A stretch of DNA of 52,290 nt from Oscillospiraceae bacterium (GTDB lineage Bacteria > Bacillota > Clostridia > Saccharofermentanales > Saccharofermentanaceae), in the NCBI GenBank assembly GCA_902782125.1, contig CACZMA010000012.1, forward strand, positions 1 to 52,290. The letters run 5' to 3'. Shown piece after piece: positions 6,416 through 15,388 of the stretch (position 1 is the stretch's first letter; every line of letters begins with the position of its first letter). The notes below the pieces were generated by a model. The model saw nothing but the letters and a program-made list of their open reading frames with translations, did not search any database and was not told the DNA's origin. The position numbers were made by a program, and so were the translations under genes.

Positions 6416-8014
6416 TCAACCGATCATCTTAAAGTACTGAAGTGCAGCAACAATCGCCTTCTCCTTTTCTGGCGTGCAATTAGGCTGCTTTGAATTTTCT
6501 GATTTAGGAAGATTGTAGTTCTCTCTTTCGATAATTCCATATTTACGCTTAACCTGAGCGATATTAAGATTAGATGAAAGATCCATATCCTCAACTGAAA
6601 ACTCAACTTGAACCTTTCCAGCAGATATGTCAATTCCCTTGGAAAGAAGGACTACCGTCTCGACATGCGCCGCATTCGCGAACAGATCCACGGGCGTTAC
6701 AGAGGTTATCCTGTACTTCCTCGTGAGCATCCTGAGGTCTCTTGCCAGTGTCGCGGGATCACATGATACATACGCGATCTTTGCAGGTGCCAGTTCTTCG
6801 ATCTTCATTATCACTCCGGCATCGAGACCCTTCCTCGGCGGGTCGACGATGACCGCGTCGGGCGCTTCGATCTTACCTGCTTTTATCATCCCCGCGAGAT
6901 CCGTCTTGAGCACATCACGGCACAGGAATGACAATTCGTCCGCACCGCCGTCAGGGAAAGCAAGGCTCCTGTTGATCTTTGCAGACTCCACGGCCTCCGG
7001 CACGGACTCCACTCCGAAAACCTTCTGCCCTTCGCGCTTTACCGCAATGCCTAACGTGCCCGCACCGCAGTACAGGTCGTAAAAAACTTTGGCATCGTTT
7101 ATCCCTTCAGACACCAATCCGGCAAGCTTCTCTGCCTGCTCGGTATTAACCTGGAAGAACGATCCGGCCTTAATGCGAAGCCTTCTTCCGCAGAAGATCT
7201 CATCGTAATGATCAACGCCCCTGATGACCGCACGCTTGCCGCTTCTCGTCCTCTTCGATGTCTTGTCCGGACTTATCCTCAGAAGAACTCCGTTCTGTGC
7301 AAATCCAGCTTCTTTGCAGACACGTTCAAATACGGATGTCATCCCCGATGCATCAAGATAAGAAGAGCAGTCCCTTATGACGATCTCGTGCGATGCTGAG
7401 AGTGAGCTTACGAACTCGACCAATACTTCTCCGGTCCTCTCAGACCCTCTCATTACCAGACCCGAGAAAAGTGTCGTCGGTGCCCTCTCGAAGCACGCTT
7501 CGGCAGCTCTTCTCAGTCTGCTGAAGATCTCATACTCTATAAGTTCTTCGTCATAAGCACCCAGTCTGTCAGAACCTGCCGCAAGCAGTCCTACCCGGTT
7601 ATCCTTTACCGCATACTGCATGTGATTGCGGTATCTGCCCGGTCTGTCGCACGGGACTATCGGCTTCATTACGCTGCTTAATTCTTCTTCGGAGATCCTG
7701 CCGACTCTTGCAAGACAGTCGCGGACTTTGGAAGCCTTGTATTCGAGCTGGGCTTCATAGCTTAAGGATGCCAGAGGCAGTCCCCCGGAAAGATCCTTTA
7801 CGGGTTCGAACGCCCTCACCCTCGAAGGAGATGTCCTGATCACGGAGATCGCCTCACAATTGGCAAACTTGGATGACTCGGAGATAATGCGGACAAGGCA
7901 GGTCTCTTCGGGGAAAACGCCTTCCACAAAGCATATCTTGCCGGAAGGAAGTGTCCCTATTCCCTGTCCGTCCGAGCCCAGTGCCCGGATATCGACCTCA
8001 AAAGCCTCTTCCAA
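6416..8014 (-). CDS. rlmD: 23S rRNA (uracil-5-)-methyltransferase RlmD-like, 532 aa
   Basis: This is a SAM-dependent tRNA/rRNA m5U methyltransferase of the RumA/TrmA family. An N-terminal TRAM domain (residues ~1-60) is followed by the Rossmann methylase: FYDLYCGAGTLGIA (SAM), VIVDPPRKGLD, and the catalytic cysteine in YVSCDPATLARDL. The usual Fe-S motif CGGCQLQHLSY reads SGGLPLASLSY, so the cluster cysteines are gone. The tail (IAQVKRKYGI...NYNLPKSEN...PPEKEKAI-type) is the clostridial C-terminal add-on, but shortened in its middle. Start: TTG at 8014 has AAAGGAG at seven bases; ATG (8020) and GTG (8035) in frame are possible but badly spaced. Confidence 0.85.
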   Translation of the reverse strand: MEEAFEVDIRALGSDGQGIGTLPSGKICFVEGVFPEETCLVRIISESSKFANCEAISVIRTSPSRVRAFEPVKDLSGGLPLASLSYEAQLEYKASKVRDCLARVGRISEEELSSVMKPIVPCDRPGRYRNHMQYAVKDNRVGLLAAGSDRLGAYDEELIEYEIFSRLRRAAEACFERAPTTLFSGLVMRGSERTGEVLVEFVSSLSASHEIVIRDCSSYLDASGMTSVFERVCKEAGFAQNGVLLRISPDKTSKRTRSGKRAVIRGVDHYDEIFCGRRLRIKAGSFFQVNTEQAEKLAGLVSEGINDAKVFYDLYCGAGTLGIAVKREGQKVFGVESVPEAVESAKINRSLAFPDGGADELSFLCRDVLKTDLAGMIKAGKIEAPDAVIVDPPRKGLDAGVIMKIEELAPAKIAYVSCDPATLARDLRMLTRKYRITSVTPVDLFANAAHVETVVLLSKGIDISAGKVQVEFSVEDMDLSSNLNIAQVKRKYGIIERENYNLPKSENSKQPNCTPEKEKAIVAALQYFKMIG

Positions 8015-8102
8015 AGCCATTCTCCTTTGCCTCACATTAGTAATCTTATTATAGCGGAAGAAGTGATAAAATTAGTTGTATTTCATAGTGGAGGAGAATG
8101 CT

Positions 8103-10394
8103 TTGTCGAACAGCAGAAGTCAGCGCTCGACCGCACCGGTTAAGCCGGAGAACAGCGCATTAGCAGACGAGTTACGCTCGCAGCTTAAGGGTAAGCCCAC
8201 CAAGTCGGGTTTTAACAGGAGCGCCATAAGGGAGTTCGGATCTTTTGTGTGGGATATCGCACGTGTCCTTATTGTTGTCGTGCTCTGTGTGTGTTTCCTT
8301 TTCGGCGGGTTCGGCGCAGGAATGCTCCTTGGTTATGCCTCCACCACAAAGCCCCTGTCGATAGGAGATCTTACGACGGCGGAAGAATCCCAGACATCAT
8401 TTGTATATGACAAGGAAGGCAATGTCATCGCCAAGCTTACCGGAAGCGAGAATGTTGACCGTATATATGTGTCCTTCAGTGACGTTCGTGATACATATCT
8501 GGATGAAGCCATCATCGCCATCGAGGATGAGCGTTTCTATGACCACTCCGGAATCGACATCAAGAGGATCGGCGGTGCTTTCCTATCAGCTCTCGCCAAC
8601 GGCGGATCTGCAACATACGGCGGTTCCACGATCACCCAGCAGACGGTAAAGCTCATATCCGGCCAGGACGAGCACTCGACCTCACGTAAGGTCCAGGAGT
8701 GGTTCTCGGCAATGGAACTCGAGCAGACGCTGTCCAAAGATGAGATCTTAGAGCTCTACATGAATCTCGCGCCTACCGGCAACAACTATGTCGGTGTTCA
8801 GGCTGCGGCTCAGAATTATTTCGGCAAGGATGCCTCCGAGCTTACCCTTCCCGAATGCGCCCTGATCGCAGGCATCCCGAAGAGCCCCTCGTACTACAAT
8901 CCTCTGAGAGAGTCAGGCAGAAGGAATGCCCTGAGGAGAATGAGGATCATCTTAGGCAAGATGTATGAGCTCGGCTATATTACCGAAGAAGAGTACAACG
9001 ACGCTCTCAATACCGAGATCGTCTTCAAGGAGCCGGACATCAACACCGGTTCGCAGATCAAGTCTTACTTCACCGAGTATGCCATCTCCGAGGTCATAGA
9101 CGATCTCGCTGAATCAAGAGGCATCTCCAGGAGCCTTGCCTCCACCCTCGTATATAACCGCGGTTATCAGATCTATACCACGCTCGAGCCCGCTACGCAG
9201 GCGATACTGGACGAAGCCTTCAAGAACCAGGATCTGTTCCAGTCGAACCCGGAAGCGCTGGCCGATTACCCGGAGAAGCCTAACGGGTCGATGGTCGTCA
9301 TCAACACCCAGACAGGAGCGATAGCGGCGATGCAAGGAGGCTACGGCGAGAAGAACATGAACCTGTCGCTTAACAGGGCGACGTCTTCGTACCGAAGTCC
9401 GGGTTCGTCGATCAAACCTCTGATAGACTACGGTCCTGCCTTAGAGCTCGGCATCATCGCACCCGGCACGATATATAACGATGAGGTCTGTTATCTTGAT
9501 CCAACCAATCCCGAGAAGCCGTGGCCGGTCAACTATGAGCACGACTACCTGGGTCCCATCACGATAAGGCAGGCTCTGGTCAAATCGCGTAATACGATAG
9601 CTGCGCAGCTCTGGACCAATATCGGCGGAGATACCGCGCTCTGGTATCTCAAGCAGGTCGGTATCGACAGGACCGATGAGGGTGCATATCCTTCGCAGTC
9701 CGTAGGCGGATTCACAAAGGGTATGACCACGCTCGAGATGGCAGCCGCATACAATACTTTCGCTTCAGGCGGAACATACACCGAACCCTATGCCTACACC
9801 GAGGTATATGACAGCGAGGGCAACCTCATCCTGTCTTCGAACCCTCTCAAGTACAGGGTCTACTCCGAAGAGACGAGCTTCTTCATCGGTGATATGCTCA
9901 AGGGCGTCGTCACTTCCGGTATCCCGTCACAGTACGGCGGACAGATCACCGGCATCGACGGCGGACTCATCGATACTGCAGGCAAGACCGGAACCACATC
10001 CGACAACATCGACAAGTGGTTCTGCGGATTCACGCCCTACTACGCGGCAGCCGTATGGTACGGCTATGACAACAGATTAAGACAGACCGAGATCCCGAAA
10101 GGCGACCGTAACAATGCCGTCAGGATCTGGATGTACTGCATGCAGAAGATCCATGAGAACCTTCCCGCTGCAAGCTTCTACAAGCCTGATACGGTCATCT
10201 CTGTACAGGTGTGCTCCTCCGGTTACTATGCTACGGACGAGTGCAAGGCGGCAGGTACCGCCTATACGGATTATTTCGTGGTCGGTTCGTACCTCTGTCC
10301 TACGGAGAACAACCCGTGCCCGGTACATGTGCCCGCCCCGCCCGATCCGTTGCCTGTAAATCCTGACGAGCAGACGGATATAGGCGGATTCTAA
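8103..10394 (+). CDS. pbpA: Class A penicillin-binding protein (PBP1A-like), 763 aa
   Basis: This bifunctional peptidoglycan synthase polymerises lipid II and cross-links stem peptides at the outer face of the membrane. It has a basic Ser/Arg-rich cytoplasmic head, one membrane helix (~52-78), a GT51 transglycosylase (EDERFYDHSGID with the catalytic Glu near 141; GGSTITQQTVKL), and a transpeptidase with SSIK (435-438), SRN and KTGTT boxes. A short Pro-rich tail ends the protein. The TTG at 8103 has GGAGGAG six bases upstream, better than the in-frame codon at 8076. It is divergent from the methylase gene. Confidence 0.92.
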   Translation: MSNSRSQRSTAPVKPENSALADELRSQLKGKPTKSGFNRSAIREFGSFVWDIARVLIVVVLCVCFLFGGFGAGMLLGYASTTKPLSIGDLTTAEESQTSFVYDKEGNVIAKLTGSENVDRIYVSFSDVRDTYLDEAIIAIEDERFYDHSGIDIKRIGGAFLSALANGGSATYGGSTITQQTVKLISGQDEHSTSRKVQEWFSAMELEQTLSKDEILELYMNLAPTGNNYVGVQAAAQNYFGKDASELTLPECALIAGIPKSPSYYNPLRESGRRNALRRMRIILGKMYELGYITEEEYNDALNTEIVFKEPDINTGSQIKSYFTEYAISEVIDDLAESRGISRSLASTLVYNRGYQIYTTLEPATQAILDEAFKNQDLFQSNPEALADYPEKPNGSMVVINTQTGAIAAMQGGYGEKNMNLSLNRATSSYRSPGSSIKPLIDYGPALELGIIAPGTIYNDEVCYLDPTNPEKPWPVNYEHDYLGPITIRQALVKSRNTIAAQLWTNIGGDTALWYLKQVGIDRTDEGAYPSQSVGGFTKGMTTLEMAAAYNTFASGGTYTEPYAYTEVYDSEGNLILSSNPLKYRVYSEETSFFIGDMLKGVVTSGIPSQYGGQITGIDGGLIDTAGKTGTTSDNIDKWFCGFTPYYAAAVWYGYDNRLRQTEIPKGDRNNAVRIWMYCMQKIHENLPAASFYKPDTVISVQVCSSGYYATDECKAAGTAYTDYFVVGSYLCPTENNPCPVHVPAPPDPLPVNPDEQTDIGGF

Positions 10395-10469
10395 CTTGCA
10401 TTTTGATGCACGGGAGTATATCCTTACTTTGCCCTTTATATAAATAATAAATATCGGAATGGTGATATA

Positions 10470-11285
10470 GTGAGCAACGGCGGTTCAAGAGTAGCAGTAA
10501 ACTTTGCAAAGCGCATAGTTATCAAGGTCGGTACATCCACACTTACCTACGACAACGGAAAGATGAATCTCGGCAGCATCGATAAGCTGTGCAGGTCCAT
10601 CTCTGATCTTATGAACAGGGGCAAGGAAGTCCTCCTTGTAAGTTCCGGCGCCATCGGAGTAGGCATCGGCTATCTGGGACTGACCAAGCGTCCCGAGTCC
10701 ACGCGTGAGAAGCAGGCTATCGCTTCCGTCGGTCAGTGTGAGCTCATGAACGCGTACACCAGGAGCTTCGCCGAGTATTCATACCGCTGCGGCCAGATCC
10801 TTCTCACCAAGGACGGCATCACGGACAAGCTCACGAGAGCCAACGTAACAAATACAATAGAGACTCTTCTCGAGATGGGCATCATTCCCGTCATCAACGA
10901 GAACGACTCCGTATCCACCACGGAGATCATGCACAACGGTACTTTCGGCGACAACGATACCCTCTCGGCTGACGTTGCCTGCCTCACCAATTCCGATCTT
11001 CTCATAATCCTGTCCGATGTTGACGGACTGTATGATTCCAACCCCAAGGACAACCCGGATGCTGTCAGGATCTCCTATATCGAGGAGGTCACGGAAGACA
11101 TGCTCGACTTTACTTCCGGCAAGGGTTCCTGGCTCGGAACGGGCGGCATGATCACAAAGATCACCGCCATGGACAAGGTTACAAAGAACGGTATCAACGG
11201 CGTCATTGCCGACGGCTCTGAGTCTCAGGTCCTGGAGAAGATCCTTGACCAGGATGACGTAGGAACTTTCTTCGCTGCACGCTGA
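10470..11285 (+). CDS. proB: Glutamate 5-kinase, 271 aa
   Basis: This enzyme phosphorylates L-glutamate to glutamyl-5-phosphate, the first step of proline synthesis. The amino-acid kinase fold is complete: VIKVGTSTLT near the start, SSGAIGVG, INENDSV and the GTGGM-TK loop. The C-terminal PUA domain of the E. coli enzyme is missing, as in many Clostridia. The GTG start has only a weak ribosome site (GGTGAT). proA is not adjacent. The next gene begins 15 bases downstream, so the two are likely co-transcribed. Confidence 0.92.
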   Translation: MSNGGSRVAVNFAKRIVIKVGTSTLTYDNGKMNLGSIDKLCRSISDLMNRGKEVLLVSSGAIGVGIGYLGLTKRPESTREKQAIASVGQCELMNAYTRSFAEYSYRCGQILLTKDGITDKLTRANVTNTIETLLEMGIIPVINENDSVSTTEIMHNGTFGDNDTLSADVACLTNSDLLIILSDVDGLYDSNPKDNPDAVRISYIEEVTEDMLDFTSGKGSWLGTGGMITKITAMDKVTKNGINGVIADGSESQVLEKILDQDDVGTFFAAR

Positions 11286-11300
11286 CACCCCTTCCCTCAT

Positions 11301-11969
11301 ATGGATAAGAAGCTTATCACTGCAACTGCAACCATATTCACTGCTCTGATGCTCTCTGCATGCGGAGGATCGGATACTGAAGGCACTATCGTTACCCTTG
11401 AGAACGGCGAAAAGGCAGGCGTCATCATGACTGTCCCCCAGACAGATGAGACAGAGACCGATCCGCTTGCTTCGGTACCTGAGACCAGCGAGACGGTCGA
11501 GACCGCCACATCTGCCGAAGACGGCCTGGTCGTCAACCAGACAATGTCGGCAGCAAATGATTTCTCATTTACTTATCTGGGTACAGTGATCACTCCGGGC
11601 GAAGCGAGCGCACCGGTGATCGAGGCACTCGGCACTACTTACGATTACTACGAGCAGGCACTTGATACGGGGTCGGACAGCCAGAATACAACTGCCAAAG
11701 TGTATTCATACAGCGATCTGGTCATCATCGCACTTCCAAGTGTATCAGGCGACTATATCGATACCGTATATTTTAAGACAGGCAATTGTTCCACCAGTGA
11801 AGGTATAGCATTCGGCGCTCCTTCTGATACCGTCATAGCTACATACGGTGAGAACTATACGTCAGAGGGCGATGCGATCGTCTATAAGTCCGGCAGCATC
11901 AAGCTGTCATTCTTCTTTACCAACGGCAAGGTCAGTGACATCTCTTACGAATACGAACCCGAGCTGTAA
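11301..11969 (+). CDS. Putative lipoprotein, 222 aa
   Basis: Family not recognised. An N-terminal lipoprotein signal (MDKKLITATATIFTALM then LSAC, cysteine at 21) predicts export and lipid anchoring. After it comes a Thr/Glu-rich linker (residues ~45-75), then a globular domain of ~125 residues with PGEASAPVIEALG and an FGAPSDTVIATYG echo. That echo suggests two copies of a small beta-alpha unit. It follows proB closely; no functional link is evident. Confidence 0.7.
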   Translation: MDKKLITATATIFTALMLSACGGSDTEGTIVTLENGEKAGVIMTVPQTDETETDPLASVPETSETVETATSAEDGLVVNQTMSAANDFSFTYLGTVITPGEASAPVIEALGTTYDYYEQALDTGSDSQNTTAKVYSYSDLVIIALPSVSGDYIDTVYFKTGNCSTSEGIAFGAPSDTVIATYGENYTSEGDAIVYKSGSIKLSFFFTNGKVSDISYEYEPEL

Positions 11970-11998
11970 AAAACGCTGCCGCAAGGGCAGCGTCTTCT
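11968..11998. terminator. Bidirectional terminator between converging operons
   Basis: ACGCTGCC (11973-11980) pairs with GGCAGCGT (11985-11992). On the minus strand six T follow, giving a strong end for the pot operon; on the plus strand the tail is CTTCTCT. It overlaps the stop codon of the lipoprotein gene. Confidence 0.8.
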
Positions 11999-12036
11999 CT
12001 GATTAACAATGTTACAATGCGTCAACCGCGGGGCTG

Positions 12037-13152
12037 TTATGCGCTCGCCTTGACTGTGTTCCAGATCTGTGTGTACTTCTCTTCGATGTCCTCTGAAGTG
12101 TAGTAGACTTCCAGAGTGCTGAAGACTTCTTCAGTCGGATAGTAATAGATGTTGCCGGAGATCTCGGGATCGAGCATCTCTTTTGCCGCAACGTTCGGTG
12201 TGGAGTAACCTACGTACTCGCAGTTCTCGAGTGCGATCTCAGGATCGTACATGAAGTTGATGAACGCCATGGCACCCTCGTAGTTCTGGCAGTTAGTAGG
12301 AACGCACATCATGTCTACCGACCAGTTGGATCCTTCGGGAAGAACGTACTTGAGGTCGATGTCATTCTCTTTGCCGAGCTCAGCAATACGGTCGAGGATG
12401 ATGATGTGGTCACCGGACCAGCATACGGATGCAGTGAGTTCTCCTGCAGCGACCTTATCCTTGAGGTTGTCTACGCCGTAAGCAGGTCTCATGAGTTCCT
12501 TCTGGGAGATGAGGAGGTTCATTGCTTCTTCGAGCTCTGCCTCATCCATGCTGTTGATGGAATAACCGAGGTAATTAAGTGCTACGCCGACGGACTCTCT
12601 CATGGAATCGATCATGCCGACCTTGTCTGCATTTGCCTCATCGAGGAGTGCACCCCAGATGATCTTGGGATCAGTTGTTCCTTCGGGGATGCTAATCTTG
12701 TTGGCATCATATACGAGACCTACCGTGCAGTACATGTAAGGAACGGCATAGTCCAGGACCTCATCAGAGAGGGCCTTGTCCTCAGCATACTGAAGTGTCT
12801 TGAACATAGGGTCCATGTTCTGCTCTACAAGGGGAAGCTTGCTCCAGTCGATGGGCTGGATCCAGTCCTCCTCGATCAGACGGCATACCATGTACTCGGA
12901 AGGGATGATGACATCATATCCGTTCTCGAGGTTCGGATACATGGTCTCATTTGTCTCAAAAGTGCGGTATACGACTTCATACTGCGGGTATGCTGCCTCG
13001 AACTTCGAGATGGTGTCCTCGGCAATGTATTCACCCCAGTTGTAGATGATGAGCTTCTGCTTGTTGGAGCATCCGGCAGACACGAGAACGGTCGATGCCA
13101 GAAGTCCTGTTACCGCAATTGCAGCCGCAGCCTTTCTAAGTAACTTGTTCAT
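12037..13152 (-). CDS. potD: Spermidine/putrescine-binding lipoprotein, 371 aa
   Basis: This is the extracellular receptor of the polyamine ABC importer. A lipoprotein signal ends in VSAGC (Cys near 28), and the mature part opens with KLIIYNWGEYIAEDTISKFE, the classic PotD/PotF start, with acidic residues expected to hold the polyamine amines. It overlaps potC by four bases (ATGA) and ends the operon before the terminator at 11968-11998. Confidence 0.93.
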   Translation of the reverse strand: MNKLLRKAAAAIAVTGLLASTVLVSAGCSNKQKLIIYNWGEYIAEDTISKFEAAYPQYEVVYRTFETNETMYPNLENGYDVIIPSEYMVCRLIEEDWIQPIDWSKLPLVEQNMDPMFKTLQYAEDKALSDEVLDYAVPYMYCTVGLVYDANKISIPEGTTDPKIIWGALLDEANADKVGMIDSMRESVGVALNYLGYSINSMDEAELEEAMNLLISQKELMRPAYGVDNLKDKVAAGELTASVCWSGDHIIILDRIAELGKENDIDLKYVLPEGSNWSVDMMCVPTNCQNYEGAMAFINFMYDPEIALENCEYVGYSTPNVAAKEMLDPEISGNIYYYPTEEVFSTLEVYYTSEDIEEKYTQIWNTVKASA

Positions 13153-13955
13153 TTTTTTACTCCTTTTTTCTTCGTTTTCTTAATTGATGACAGATTGGAA
13201 AGTACCATGAGCACGAGCACAGCGCCGAACAGTAGCGTCGTAAGCGCATTCATCTTCGGATTGACTCCGAGCTTTGCCATGGAATAGATCATCATCGGCA
13301 GAGTCTGGATGGAACTGTCGACGTTGAAATTGCTTATGAGATAGTCATCCACGGAGAGCGTGAATGTAAGCAGCAGTGACGAGAATATGCCGGGCATGAT
13401 CTCGGGGATGATAACGAGCCTCAGTGTCTGGAACCTGGTTGCTCCGAGATCCATCGCCGCCTCCGACAGGCTCTTGTCGAGCTGCTTGATCTTCGGGCTG
13501 ATCGAGAGGATCGCGAAGGGTACGCACAGAGCGATGTGCGCCATGATGAGAGTGAACTCGCTCTTCTGAACACCGAGGAATGAGAACAGCAGCATGAATG
13601 AGATACCCGTGACCAGGTCAGGCATGACATTGGGAACGTATGTCAGACCCATTACTATACCTTGCAGCTTCTTGGTCAGATATGCGATACCGAGAGCGGA
13701 CAGCACCGCGAAAGCAGTCGAGCACACAGATGCAATGGCCGCCACCTTCAGCGTCTCCAGGAGCGAATCGAGTATTCCCATACCCTCTGAACCGGTAAAC
13801 AGGTTCTTGTAGTTGTCGATGGTGAATCCGCCCCAGATAAAAGACTTGGGGAGCGCATTGAACGAATAGACTATGAGTATCGCGATGGGAAGATAGATGA
13901 ACACCAGCGCCAGCACGAGGTAGACGTTGGGGATAAGTCTCCTTACTGTTCTCAT
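13149..13955 (-). CDS. potC: Spermidine/putrescine ABC permease PotC, 268 aa
   Basis: This is the second transmembrane subunit of the polyamine importer: six membrane helices and the EAA coupling loop (EAAMDLGATRFQTLRLVIIPEIMPG) at residues ~160-185, which docks on PotA. Length is normal for PotC. It overlaps potB and potD by four bases on either side. Confidence 0.93.
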   Translation of the reverse strand: MRTVRRLIPNVYLVLALVFIYLPIAILIVYSFNALPKSFIWGGFTIDNYKNLFTGSEGMGILDSLLETLKVAAIASVCSTAFAVLSALGIAYLTKKLQGIVMGLTYVPNVMPDLVTGISFMLLFSFLGVQKSEFTLIMAHIALCVPFAILSISPKIKQLDKSLSEAAMDLGATRFQTLRLVIIPEIMPGIFSSLLLTFTLSVDDYLISNFNVDSSIQTLPMMIYSMAKLGVNPKMNALTTLLFGAVLVLMVLSNLSSIKKTKKKGVKK

Positions 13956-15388
13956 AAGACCATACCTCCGCCTGTCTCATCCTTGTCACTGCCTCTCAGG
14001 ATACCCATGGTTATGAGCACGAAAATGAGCAGCAGCAATGACAATACGTTGCCCGCCTGATTGTATGCAGAGCTCTCGTTGAGGATGAAGTTCTGCACCG
14101 TGTTTCCTATCGTCGTTTTCGAACCCTCGTTAAGGATATCGGGGATCATATAGAAAGTAAGCGACGGCATGAATACCATCTGGATTCCTGAGATGACACC
14201 CGGCAGCGACAGCGGCAGGATGACCTTGCCGAAAGTCGTAACGCGGTTTGCACCGAGGTCCAGTGCCGCCTCGAAGAGACTTCCGTCTATCTTTATCAAT
14301 ACTGAGTAGATGGGCAGTATCATGAACGGCAGGAAGTCGTTCGTCATTACGAGCTTGGTTATGATGTCTGCAAGGATCTCGTTCTTCAGGAAGAGCACGG
14401 GATCAGACAGGATGCCCGTCTGGATGAGTATCGTGTTGAGAACGCCTGTCTCGCTGAAGAAGGCGCGCCATGCATATGTCCTCAGCATGGTGTTCATCCA
14501 CATCGGGAGGACAAAGAGCATCAGCAGCTTGGAACTGCTCTTCCTCATCGCTTTCGCGCGGGAAGAGAGGATGTATGCGATCGGGTATCCGAGGAGCAGG
14601 CAGCCGATCGTGGTCCATACCGCATAGTCGAGGCTCCTCACGAAGATCGAGAAATACTCCTGCAGAGTGACCTTCATCCCGTAGAACGTCGTCGTGACGG
14701 TCTTGTTCTCGAACAGTATGTCGAAGCCTGCCATGGTAAGCTCATATCCGCCTCCCGGAGCAGCCTTGAAGAAAGCGCGGAAGACAATGAGTATGAGAGG
14801 CAGGATTGTGAAGAGCACTATCCATACGATATAGGGATAAGCGAACAGCTTGTAGTTCATCTTAAGGTCGAGCGCTCCGTAGAGGCATGCGCACGCACCG
14901 ACGAACATAACGATGGCAAGGACGTTGCCCGCGAACGACTGGGCAACATAAAGTCTCTGCGGCGTCATGTTATTCTGCTCGAGCATCTCGGTCGTAATGA
15001 GGCCGGAGAGCGTAAGCGTGTGGACGACGACTCTTCCGATGAAGAGCGCCATTACGACGAGGCAGCCGATCCTTCTTCTGATGATCTTGTCAGAATAGAA
15101 TGTGTAGCTCAGGCTGAGTGTCAGTGCGGCAACGGAGATGACGATCGTGATCACGAACATCATGACCGTGAAGCTCTGGAAATTCAGATCAACGGAGCCG
15201 TCTCTTATCTTGGAGAAGAATCTCGGATTGATGAGGAATGTAAGGAGCGAGTATGTGCGCTTGGGTACGTACTGCACATAGAGCTTGAACATCGGAATGA
15301 AGATCGATGCGAACGAATACAGCGCCGCGAAGATCATTATCACGGCGTGTGCAGGCATCATCTTGAATCTGGCCTTAAGTTCAGACAT
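13952..15388 (-). CDS. potB: Spermidine/putrescine ABC permease PotB with long N-terminal membrane extension, 478 aa
   Basis: The C-terminal ~290 residues are a standard PotB: YIVWIVLFTILPLILIVFRAFF opens it, and EAALDLGANRVTTFGKVILPLSLPG is the EAA loop. Ahead of it lie ~185 extra residues with four or five hydrophobic segments (MPAHAVIMIFAALYSFASIFI and others) not present in ordinary PotB, which is ~280 residues. ATG at 15388 has GGAGG at five bases and overlaps the potA stop by eight bases; the frame extends to 15433 but without a ribosome site. The extension could be an extra membrane module; its role is unknown. Confidence 0.9.
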   Translation of the reverse strand: MSELKARFKMMPAHAVIMIFAALYSFASIFIPMFKLYVQYVPKRTYSLLTFLINPRFFSKIRDGSVDLNFQSFTVMMFVITIVISVAALTLSLSYTFYSDKIIRRRIGCLVVMALFIGRVVVHTLTLSGLITTEMLEQNNMTPQRLYVAQSFAGNVLAIVMFVGACACLYGALDLKMNYKLFAYPYIVWIVLFTILPLILIVFRAFFKAAPGGGYELTMAGFDILFENKTVTTTFYGMKVTLQEYFSIFVRSLDYAVWTTIGCLLLGYPIAYILSSRAKAMRKSSSKLLMLFVLPMWMNTMLRTYAWRAFFSETGVLNTILIQTGILSDPVLFLKNEILADIITKLVMTNDFLPFMILPIYSVLIKIDGSLFEAALDLGANRVTTFGKVILPLSLPGVISGIQMVFMPSLTFYMIPDILNEGSKTTIGNTVQNFILNESSAYNQAGNVLSLLLLIFVLITMGILRGSDKDETGGGMVL

